From Pholiota molesta (taxonomy: Eukaryota > Basidiomycota > Agaricomycetes > Agaricales > Strophariaceae), in NCBI GenBank assembly GCA_014925825.1, contig JACGCK010000544.1:1-16516 (forward strand): 16,516 bases of DNA. Reading direction: 5' to 3'. Positions 1 through 9,500 of the stretch are shown here, piece by piece. The notes below the pieces were generated by a model, which saw only the letters and a list, made by a program, of their open reading frames with translations, was not told the origin of the DNA and did no database searches. The first letter of the stretch is position 1. Every line of letters begins with the position of its first letter. A program made the translations under genes and the position numbers.

Positions 1-117
1 TTTAGAGACCACTCGATATCATTTTTCAGGTGCGCTTGAGGTCCATTCTGAATCTCGTAATTAGAATACATGAGATGACTTCGAGTTGCAATCGAAGGGC
101 CTGAATAGTAACAAATT

Positions 118-1357
118 CTAATCATCTGCCAAAGCCAGTGCCTCTTCCAATTCGTCATCTTCTTCCATAAGAACGGAGTTAGGAATTGCAGTTCCGTAGA
201 TAAACCGCTGAAAGATAATGGCTACACCCCATAATGATTAGAAGGACGTCAACAGACATGAAAATTTGGATCGCGCACCGACATCTACAGATAACTGGAA
301 GATAGCGCACACCTGGAATTGGAGAGGTGAATGCTGCAGGAAAAAATAGACAGTCCTAAAACGAGACAAATGAGTTTATTGGACAGCGAGTTTTAAAACA
401 ATTGCCCACTTGAAGGAGTCCCCTCCTACCCAGCCGATAAGAGTTGAGCTCCGAAAACCATATAACGAACGTTGCCGATAGTTGCTAATAAAAGGTCCAG
501 ATTAGAACCCTATTTTGAGACAATAATAGTTGCCGCGGACCTAAGAAGTTGCGGGATAGGCAAGGTGCTCTCAAGCCCCAGCGCGGCAAAGCCCAGGATG
601 TTCACGAATGTTTTTGACCGACCGAAAATGAGGAAAAGGATTGCCTCACACAGACTAGACCGAACGGTCAGAATGACGACTATAAAGAACCCGCGGCAGA
701 GATAGCTCACATCAGACCTGCCAGGAACTCGATATACTGGGAATATGATGACCACTGCCAGAAAGATATGGGACGTGTAGAGGTACCGAGGCTTTCTGGG
801 CTTATCTGGGGGCGATAGAGAATGCAGATGTATAATAGGGCTAGCTGAGATTACCTGGGATTAGAAGATGAGCAAATGGAAGGACATGTTGCGACATACT
901 TGTGCCAGTATCATTAATATTGACTGGACCAGCAGTGCAATTTCAAAGTGATCTCTGCTGACAAGTTAGCTCCACCCCGGAGAAATTGTCAAATTCTTGA
1001 CGCACCCCAGCCAGAAGAAGCATCTAGTAATGTTGGCTATCAGCCTAGATATCGCACATCCAAGAAGTCAGAACCAGAACGGAGTTCATATGGAATAGCA
1101 TTAACAATATGGCGCAAACGTCGCGGGAGAAACCTGTAGAGTCCCTGTGAAGTAATGTAAGGTTGGCTAAGAAAGTTCGGCTGAAGGGACTAGACACGTA
1201 CTTCTTTTTGACGATGGACAAGGTTTGGTCAGCGTATACCTAGAGTAGACCTTCAGCTTCTTGGATCAAAAAATATAGTGCGCCGTTGATGACTGACGAG
1301 AGGAGGACCGACAGCCATGCCTATTGAGGCGACATTTGAAAGCCATCCAGGAACCAT
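118..1357 (-). CDS. ANY1: PQ-loop repeat membrane protein, ANY1/CFS1 (SLC66A2/PQLC1) family
   Basis: Yeast Any1 is a Golgi/endosomal PQ-loop protein that antagonises phospholipid flippases; the role here is inferred by family. Ten exons (minus, 5' to 3'): 1357-1298, 1239-1202, 1144-1106, 1044-1006, 957-900, 844-711, 654-541, 484-410, 355-279, 221-118. All nine introns are GT..AG and 48-61 nt long, and the sum is 738 nt, giving 245 residues plus a TAG stop. The first PQ-loop unit lies at about residues 18-50 (GPPLVYADQ, then KKKDSTGFS). The second is at about 149-186, with the PIPQ dipeptide at 155-158 followed by SNYRQRSLYGF and GWVGGDSFK. About seven hydrophobic membrane segments are visible, and the C-tail is acidic (MEEDDELEEAL). 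The start is the first in-frame ATG, just before the conserved MAVGPP stretch. Splice sites were fixed by conservation; the exon 3/4 donor (GTTAAT) is weak but gives the family spacing. Bases 1-117 are the 3' flank. Confidence 0.92.
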
Positions 1358-1496
1358 AAGTGGGTATAATGGGTAGGAAGAAGCGGTGACCAGTTCACAA
1401 GGTAGTCGTTGAGAGAAAGTACTGACCGGAGGACGCGCTCACATCGAGACTGATGATGACAACGCGCTCGTAAGTACTGCGCATGATCTCCGCAAA

Positions 1497-1601
1497 TTAG
1501 TCAGCAGTGCTCACCAGCGCGCGCCGCGTACCCTGGAACACAACTTCAACAAGACTTGGACCAATCTCTCTCTGCTCTGCACTCATAGTGGACCTGTCCA
1601 T
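1497..1601 (-). other. 34-codon ORF upstream of ANY1, same strand (possible uORF or stray exon)
   Basis: An ATG at 1601 opens 34 codons ending in TAA at 1497-1499, 139 nt upstream of the ANY1 start codon. The peptide is charged in its first half (MDRSTMSAEQREIG) and ends GTRRALVSTAD. A GTGAGC donor-like site followed by CTGACTAAT, a good branch-site match, lies at its 3' end. It could be a leader uORF of ANY1, a terminal exon of an unrecognised gene, or chance: an open stretch this short is expected at random. No family is recognised. Confidence 0.2.
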
Positions 1602-3106
1602 CTCAAAAAGAACGTTGAATCCTTTGTGTTATGAAGGGTCGCTATCAGGACTATCCAGACCGCGAGCACTTATGGCTGTCGTGGGTGGCGGACTCTACGG
1701 TGACAGCTCGAATCCATTTCTTGTCAATTTCTTGTCTTCGGCTCCATCATCAAAAGATGGATCATACATATGCAACATCCTCTGGTCCTCGATGCCCCTG
1801 CTCAAATATTTGAAACTAGATCCTCTGTTCAGATATGTATAATTCCATTCTCATTGACCAGCGACCCTCATCCTGCGCCTAATCGACGTTAGCTGTTAGC
1901 AAGCTGTCGTGGCTCGCCTTGAACAACATGGCGTGGTTAGGATCTGTCGGCTGTCGCTTCTGCCTCTTGTACTGTCATTTTTTCGACTCATGGGAGTTTC
2001 TGCTGGGATATTTGGGCCTCTGACAGTTACGGGCAGTAACAACGACGGTGTTTTGGATATCTACCATTCCTATTTTCTCAAATGACATCGGTCCGACCCT
2101 CCAAGCGGAGCGCCTGGAAAGCTCTAGTCTCACCGATGCTCATGACTGGCAAGAATCTTTTCTCAAGGCTGCAATGATTGTTCCGATTTAAGAGCGCCGG
2201 ACGCCAATCCTAGGCCCATCATTTTGCGTTAGCGATGTATCGATATTGGAGCTTATTTTGCGCACCGGATGCTGTTGGACGACTCTGTTTTGGTGGGACG
2301 TCCATGCACCAGTCTGTAAAACAAATCTACATATACAGCTGTATTTTCTCATCCCAAAGAAAGTCAGCTCTGTCAAGGTAAAGATTTCCAATAATGTTAT
2401 CTCGTTGGCGGCCACTTTATTGATCGTGGCTCCAGTTTATGGCACCTCTGTAAAACTTTTGTAAGTACCGCGCGCTGCGGTATCCCGACACCACTGACAC
2501 CGAACGCCTATATACCCCGCGTCTTCAAAGCCAATCATTACAATAGATTCGTCGGAGCGAAGACCACAATAGGCAGGAGAGAAAATGGTATGCGCACGTT
2601 GGACCTTGATAATTTTAATATCTCGCGGGTCTGGTGGTGGCATTATGATTTGCTTGAACGCAAATCAGTGATGAACAAATCGCACAAGCTCCCTCGCTCC
2701 AAATCACTGCTATGGTTTTCCACAGGAATTCATTAAAGCCGTTTCAAGACCCCCTTTTCTGAGCAATACCGGCCCTTCAACGTTCAACGGTGATCTTTTT
2801 GGTGTTTGAACACTCCGGTCCCGTCAAATGTGGATGAGAACTTACATGCTTTAAAGCGAGAGTTATATTAAGCGATCTTGGAGATAAATATTGTCAACTG
2901 GTCAGTAAATTAAGTCACAGAGTAAGTAGGTGCTTATTCTGAAACCGAGACAGTGGCGGGCGAATGGAAGGGCCCTTAAGTTACAAATTAGGAGGGGCGC
3001 ATCAATTCAATTGAACCTCGGGGCGCGCAAGGTTCATTCGCTGTGTTCGGTCCAAAATTCTTTTGCAGCACATTCGCCATTCAGACATACCTTTCTGCCG
3101 GGGTTT

Positions 3107-3133
3107 ATAGTTTATCCTATAGTTTATCCTATA
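3107..3133. repeat. 12-bp tandem repeat, 2.25 copies
   Basis: The unit ATAGTTTATCCT occurs at 3107-3118 and again at 3119-3130, followed by ATA. The copies are identical, which suggests a recent slippage event in the otherwise empty interval. No function is apparent. Confidence 0.8.
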
Positions 3134-4197
3134 AGGCAGATACTGAGGGATTGATTGGTTAGCCCCATGATTATTGGTGCAGATATGTAGTTGGGACATC
3201 TTATCTAACATTTGATACAAAAGGACAGTTTTGCTAACAAAATAACGACTGAAAGCCAAGGGACTCCAAAATAAAGCGGCAGATTTATTTAATTATGTAG
3301 TCGACAGCTCGGCGGGCCATACTATGTGGTCGAAACTTGCTCCTCCCATACTGAAGTCAAACTTTTTCACATCTTCAGGTTCAACTTTGGAATCACATTG
3401 CGTATAATCCTTCCGAAGTCATTCCAAAAGCCCAGATGTACTTTTCGCCCCCAATATGAGCTGAGTACCACCACAATTGTATCCCAAAAAAGGATGTCAG
3501 GGTAGTCATGCGCCGCATTCGTTTTTTGGCGGAACATAAGGGGCTCTTCCTATTGACGAGGAAATTTGACAGCTGCTCGACGTAGCTTTTTTGCGTTCAA
3601 GAAGATGTAATATCAAGGAATTCAGCGCCTTGACCTAGATTTACAACATGTCAATCATATTCTACAGAATCGGACAACCAAAGCTGGGAATTGCATTATG
3701 GTGGGACAAAGACACAGAAAAGACGGAGGTATTCGACTGGAGAATGTGATTTCAGTCCGCGAGCTTTATAACGGGTATGTTTTGCCGAAGAAAAATATTG
3801 AAGCAATTTTCAGGACGGGCTTGCATTGCCGACGAAGAAATTGAGTTGTTGGGTTGCAGAAAGCCTGGTAATTACTCAAGTAGGTATGAATAACCCAGAG
3901 AACTCTAGCAGAAGGGCTATAGATCAAATCATCTGTGTAAAAAGGCAAGCGTTAGGTGAGATTCAAGTAAGATTCGGACCAGTGTGGAATTTTCAGAAAT
4001 TGAGCTTTTCAGTTGAAGTCCAACTTGTGGTCACGTGCCTCCTTAATGGTCGTGTTGATTGATTTATTGAATAATTGATGCTTTCAGAAGTATTGCCGTC
4101 AGCCTCCACAACGCTAGCTACATCTTCGGTATCAACGTGTCGGGCTTCTCTTTTTTGTTCTTATCAGCCCCCAAATCCACCCACTACAGCATCTCAA

Positions 4198-4216
4198 CTT
4201 GCATACCAATTGCAAG
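4198..4216. promoter_or_regulatory. CCAAT box inside a short inverted repeat upstream of VRG4
   Basis: CTTGCA and TGCAAG form 6-bp arms around a 7-nt centre that contains CCAAT (4206-4210), about 150 bp before the transporter start codon. CCAAT boxes bind the HAP/NF-Y complex in fungi. The position suits a promoter element, but a pentamer match is weak evidence by itself. Confidence 0.3.
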
Positions 4217-4361
4217 CCTTTCGCTAACATTCACCGAGCGTATTCCTGATTCCTGAGCCTTGGTTGCCATTGTCCGTTCAAGTCCTCCACTGTGGACCTG
4301 TTTCTACACACTGGATGACGACACTGTCTACTATACCCCAACTTGAACATTCGACGTGAAG

Positions 4362-5961
4362 ATGTCGTCGCCGCAACGCAACGCAAGACCAGGTTCGCCA
4401 ACGGAGCGTGATGCTGCAGATTTCAAAAAGGCGCTGGCAACGGGGTCGTTAGCAGCGAAAGAATCAAGCTCAACTTCTCGTATGTAACTCCAGCTTACAG
4501 GATACCCGTTGTGCTGCTGATATTTATTGATGAGCAGCAATTCCACCGATTCTGTGCTATTGTGTAGCCTCGATTCTAATGACGGTGGTGAATAAGGTGC
4601 GCTGGGCTTGATTTATTCTTCCTGAAGCTCAATTGACTTGAAATTACAGTTCGTCGTATCAGGAGCCAAGTTCAACATGAATTTCCTGCTCCTCTGTATC
4701 CAATCTTTCGTCTGTGTAACCTGTGTAGCAATAGTGAAGAAGCTGGGGATCATATCGTTCAGAAGCTTTGATTGGCAAGACGCGAAGGCTTGGTTCCCGA
4801 TCAGCTTTCTGCTGGTTAGCGTGATATACACAGGATCAAAGAGCTTGGTGCGTCTTCTAGGACTTCTTTCGCCGCACAGTGGCTAACGCCGCGTGATGAG
4901 TAGCAACATCTGAGTATACCTGTCTATACGATATTCAAGAATTTGACCATTATTTTGATCGTGCGTGCTGTCAATTCTTTGTTTCCGTGTCCCTCAAGCT
5001 GAAGTGAAATTGCGGTCAGGCTTATGGCGAGGTCATTTGGTTTGGAGGAAGGGTGACGGCGTTGACGTTTGTTTCTTTCATATTTATGGTGTGCACCTAT
5101 GCCATTCTTTTTTGTTCTCCCCAATTTGACACCTCCACCTAGGTAATTTCATCAGTAATTGCCGCTTGGGCAGACGTTTCAAGTGGTATTGTAGGGTCGG
5201 CACCTGCAGTTAGTACTGGATTGAGCTTGAATGGATTGCAGGTCCTGGCAGGCGCAGTACGAGGACTCAATGTGGGTTATTTCTGGATGTTCGTCAATTG
5301 TGTGACAAGTGCAACCTATGTGAGTGTTTTCTATTCTTGTACTGAAATTAGGATGTTAACGGGTCGGGTCACCGAAGGTCCTTTCAATGCGCAAAAGGAT
5401 CAAATCGACCGGATTCTCCGACTGGGACTCCATGTTCTATAACAACCTTCTCAGTATTCCGGTTCTTGCCGTGTGTTCTATTCTTTTAGAAAATTGGGGA
5501 ATAGAGAATCTGAACATTAACTTGTGAGTGACAAGGTGAAATATATTGTCAACCATGTTGACCCGGAACTTAGCCCTCCAGCAACGCGACATGCGCTATT
5601 GACGGCCATTGTATTTTCAGGAGCTGCTGCGGTTGGAATCTCCTATACGACAGCATGGTGTGTGCGAGTAACCAGCAGTACGACGTATAGGTAACTGTCG
5701 TCAAGTTTTCAAGTCCGAGATATCACATCGCTGATATACAGCAACAGTATGGTTGGAGCACTGAATAAGCTGCCTGTGGCCGCTTCAGGAATGCTCTTCT
5801 TTGGGGATCCGGTTACTCCAGGTTCTGTGTCGGCAGTCGGACTAGGTTTCTTTGCAGGAATAGTTTATGCAGTGGCAAAAAACAACCAGAAGAAGACGGA
5901 GAGCAGACAGCAGGCCGACTCAATTATCCCACTAGCAAGCCGAAACACAAGAGTGGGATAA
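4362..5961 (+). CDS. VRG4: GDP-mannose transporter (Golgi nucleotide-sugar antiporter)
   Basis: It exchanges cytosolic GDP-mannose for luminal GMP in the Golgi, feeding mannosylation of proteins and sphingolipids; it belongs to the drug/metabolite transporter superfamily. Nine exons: 4362-4479, 4538-4596, 4650-4847, 4904-4960, 5020-5088, 5143-5319, 5378-5523, 5574-5690, 5748-5961. The eight GT..AG introns are 50-59 nt and the 1155 nt of exon give 384 residues. A hydrophilic N-terminus of about 39 residues precedes the hydrophobic segments. Diagnostic motifs are the FYNN signature (residues 246-249), the GALNK nucleotide-sugar motif (317-321), and conserved stretches such as [14 protein letters not shown] and [10 protein letters not shown]. 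The tail is polar and lysine-rich (AKNNQKK). The start ATG follows a pyrimidine- and A-rich leader and opens the only in-frame N-terminal exon. It is slightly longer than yeast Vrg4 (337), mostly at the ends. Confidence 0.96.
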
Positions 5962-6536
5962 CACGGAACAGCGCGGTTTGAGGAAAGACAATCAAGTTCA
6001 TATGTTTGGCCAGAGTGTTTTCCGCTCCGTAGTAATTGCCCATGGCAGTAGAGAGAAGCAAAAATCACATGGAAAAAAGGCATCTGGCGTTTGATGGTAT
6101 GTCTCAAAAAGATCGGGTAGATGTAGACCTCCATGGACAACTATGTAGATGTAACGAGTAATCGAGCATATTTTATAAGCGCCTGCAGAGGTGGAGATGT
6201 GCGTAGGCCCGCCCCAGTGTCCACCTTAATGCCGGTGTCCCGCCATGTCCCGCTTGATATCATTATGAGCCGTCGATTGCGATCGTAGCGCGGATTTGGA
6301 TATAGATAGCAAGGTTCGCGTTTTTTGGTCTTTCCTGCTCGCCAGCACTCTCAAGCCATCGTAACGAAGTTAAACGAACACCCTTGTGATACAAATAAAT
6401 ATCCTATACATATTCGCTTCCGGCGCTGAGGCCTTTCTTTCCGACATCTTCCTTCCCCATTCGCCCACAGCGCCTCTTGCCCAACTACTTTGATCATGGC
6501 AGCGCCGTCAAGCCTGCATCCCCCCGCCTCGCCCCC
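5962..6536. promoter_or_regulatory. intergenic region: VRG4 3' flank and PYC promoter/leader
   Basis: The 575 bp lie between two genes on the same strand. The left part should be the transporter 3' UTR. The middle, about 6190-6300, is richer in GC and CpG than its surroundings (GCCCGCCCC, GCGATCGTAGCG). An A/T-rich TATA-like run (AAATAAATATCC, then CTATACATA) lies at about 6392-6411, roughly 130 bp before the assigned PYC start, and a pyrimidine-rich stretch follows at about 6430-6465. No ORF of note is present apart from the uORF that begins at 6496. Confidence 0.45.
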
Positions 6537-6594
6537 ATGTTTGCAGGGTCCCCCAGTGCGCCTGGCACTCCCGTCCACTCCATCCAGACGATGA
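6496..6594 (+). promoter_or_regulatory. uORF overlapping the PYC start codon
   Basis: An ATG at 6496 has A at -3 and G at +4, a better initiation context than the assigned PYC start at 6537 (C at -3, T at +4). It opens 32 codons in another frame and ends at TGA 6592-6594. That stop overlaps an in-frame PYC ATG at 6591-6593 (sequence ATGA). If transcripts begin upstream of 6496, this could lower initiation at 6537 and favour re-initiation at Met19. The effect is inferred; the transcription start is not visible. Confidence 0.4.
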
Positions 6595-9500
6595 GGAGGA
6601 AGGCCGCGGGCCACGGGGGCCCTTTGACCAAGATCTTGGTCGCCAATCGCGGTGTACGTCACCTCTCGTTCTCTTCTTCTTTTTGTAGCGCATTTTGACA
6701 CAATGAAATCTGTAGGAAATCGCAATTCGAGTGTTTCGAACCGCTCATGAGCTCGCGATGCACACAGTCGCTATCTATTCTTATGAAGATCGCTTATCAG
6801 CCCATCGCCAGAAGGTCTATCGATTGCCATATGTGTTATCTTGTTACTAAAACGCGTTTATCTAGTCCGATGAGGCCTACCAAGTCGGTAAGGGCTTGAC
6901 GCCCGTTGGAGCCTACCTCGCCCAGGACGACATTATCAGGATCGCCCTCGAGCATGGCGTTGATATGATCCATCCAGGGTCAGTAATCTTTGCCATCAAT
7001 ATTAAAATTAAAAATGAAATGACGCCCTCTTGACCCTCCTTTGCAGCTATGGCTTCTTGTCCGAAAACGCCGAATTTGCACGAAAGGTCGAGCAAGCTGG
7101 TATTGCATTTGTTGGTCCCTCGCCAGAAGTTATCGATGGGCTTGGAGATAAGACTAAGGCGAGGACTCTCGGTGAGGTTGATTGGAATAATATATGTGCA
7201 ATAATACTGATTATATGCGCACCAAATAGCCATGAAGGTTGGCGTGCCAGTTGTACCCGGTACTCCAGGTCCTGTTGATACTTACAAGGATGGAGAATCA
7301 TTCATCCAAGAGTATGGCTTCCCAGTCATCATCAAGGCTGCCATGGGTGGTGGAGGTCGTGGAATGCGTGTCGTTCGCGAACAGTCCGACTTCAAGGACT
7401 CATTTGAACGCGCTGTCAGCGAGGCCAAAGCCGCTTTCGGGGACGGAACTGTGTTCATCGAGCGTTTCCTCGAGCGCCCACGACACATTGAGGTCCAAAT
7501 CCTCGCTGATGCGGTCGGAAACACCATCCATCTTTTTGAGCGTGACTGTTCCGTCCAGAGACGCCACCAGAAGGTCGTCGAAGTCGCGCCTGCGACGCAT
7601 TTGCCCGAAGAAGTCCGACAGGCCATTCTGGCCGATGCCATCAGGCTCGCAAAGAGCGTCGGATACAGGAATGCTGGTACGGCCGAATTTTTGGTCGACC
7701 AAATGGGAAGGCATTACTTCATTGAAATTAACCCCCGTATTCAAGTCGAGCACACTATTACTGGTAAGAATGAATTGTACACATGGCTTAAAATAACCGC
7801 TGACTTTCATCTCAGAGGAAATCACTGGTATCGACATTGTCGCTGCTCAGATCCAAATTGCTGCTGGTGCCACCTTGCCCCAACTCGGTCTGACCCAGGA
7901 TGCCATTACCAAGCGAGGTTTCGCTATCCAGTGCCGTATCACCACTGAAGATGCTGCTCAGAACTTCCAGCCCGATACCGGAAAGATCGAAGTCTACCGC
8001 AGTGCTGGTGGAAATGGCGTTCGTCTCGATGCCAGCTCTGGTTTCGCTGGCGCACAGATTACGGTAGGCTTGAATCTTCTTTGACCTTGTCTGCTGGATA
8101 TTGATCGAAACTGTATCTCAAAGCCCCATTACGACAGTTTGCTCGTTAAGTGCACTGTCAGCGGAACTACTTACGAAGTCGCTCGTCGCAAGATGCTTCG
8201 TGCACTTGTTGAATTCCGTATCCGTGGCGTTAAGGTAAGAAAAGCACTTTCACTACCTATCTGGTGTTCTCTAATTAACTCTCTAATCTTATTAGACCAA
8301 CATTCCCTTCTTGTTCCGTCTTTTGACCCACGATATCTTCATTGGAGGCAAGACTTGGACAACCGTAGGCCTTTAGCTCCCCATTTCGATTTGAAATGCT
8401 AAACTATCGGTGTTAGTTCATCGACGATACTCCTGATCTCTTCAAGCTCGTGCAGAGTCAAAACCGTGCCCAAAAGTTACTCGCCTACCTTGGAGACCTA
8501 GCCGTCAATGGAAGCTCCATCAAGGGTCAAACTGTAAGCCGTTTCAACAACATGTCCACGCGCATCTTTAACTCATCTCTAATAATTGCTTCTCAGGGAG
8601 AACCAGGCCTCAAGACCGAAATCGTCATTCCCAAGTTCCAGAACAGGGATGACCCCAATGGCCCTCCTCTCGACACCACTTTCCCTTGCGAGATCGGATG
8701 GCGCAACATTATCGTCGAGCACGGTCCCGAAGCCTTCGCCAAGGCTGTCCGCGAGTATCCCGGAACGCTTATCATGGACACTACCTGGCGTGATGCCCAC
8801 CAGTCGCTGCTCGCCACTCGTCTCCGTACCACTGATATGGTCAACATTGCGAAGGAGACGAGTTACGCGCTGGCTAATGCATACAGTCTTGAGTGCTGGG
8901 GTGGAGCTACGTTCGATGTTGCTATGCGCTTCTTGTATGAGGATCCTTGGGAGCGTCTGGTATGTCATTTTGTGCCCAGGATGAAGTTCTGTGCTCATCC
9001 AAATGTTTGAATAGCGCACTCTCCGTAAGTTGGTCCCAAATATTCCTCTCCAGGCTCTTGTGCGTGGCGCGAACGGCGTTGGATACACGAGTTATCCGTA
9101 AGTTAGGCTCATTCTTTGTTGGACCTAATTCTCTGACGATTTTTGTAGCGACAATGCCATCTACGATTTCTCCAAGAAGGCTGTTGAGAACGGTCTTGAT
9201 ATCTTCCGAGTCTTCGACTCTCTTAACTACTTCGGTATGCCTTCGTTTGCCAGAAATGTCTGAAATATTTATTCACCCTTTTATTACAGAGAACGTGAGC
9301 TATTTCGAGATGGATTGCGGAAAGAAGTTATATTGACTTAATACAAACAGATGAAACTCGGCATTGACGCAGCGAAAAAGGCCGGTGGCGTCTGCGAAGC
9401 TGTTGTCTGTTACAGCGGCGATGTCGCCAGTCCCAAAGAGACCAAGTACACGCTCCAATATTACCTCGACTTTGTTGATCAGCTCGTGAAGGAGGGTATT

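Larger units (their letters stand above)
1358..4361. other. gene-poor interval, about 3 kb
   Basis: I see no protein family, tRNA, rRNA or complete mobile element here on either strand. Open stretches rarely exceed 40-110 codons, and the longest (1507-1842, plus) opens with GTG, not ATG, and resembles nothing I know. The last part before 4362 must hold the promoter and leader of the GDP-mannose transporter, and the first few hundred bases after 1357 the promoter of ANY1, which is transcribed leftward. The interval could hide a fast-evolving multi-exon gene, a non-coding RNA or eroded repeat sequence; I cannot decide among these. Confidence 0.6.

Noticed and set aside
680..717. 38-nt intron in ANY1 (GTCTGA..TATAG)
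   Set aside because: A 56-nt intron at 655-710, with a GTGAGC donor and a CTGAC branch site, has the usual length and yields the conserved FLAGLI stretch.
1045..1099. GC-AG intron in ANY1 with donor GCTATT at 1099
   Set aside because: A GT donor six bases upstream (GTTAAT at 1105) also keeps the frame and gives exactly the residue spacing of the family, so a non-canonical donor is not needed.
3648..3749. 33-codon ATG-initiated ORF on the plus strand
   Set aside because: Its length is within chance expectation, no family is recognised and no convincing flanking exon could be joined in frame.
7282..7837. Long open frames opposite pyruvate carboxylase exon 5 (minus strand) and in the +1 frame
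   Set aside because: They are shadow frames created by the C-ending codon bias of the PYC exon; the true frame carries the ATP-grasp and NPRIQVEH motifs.
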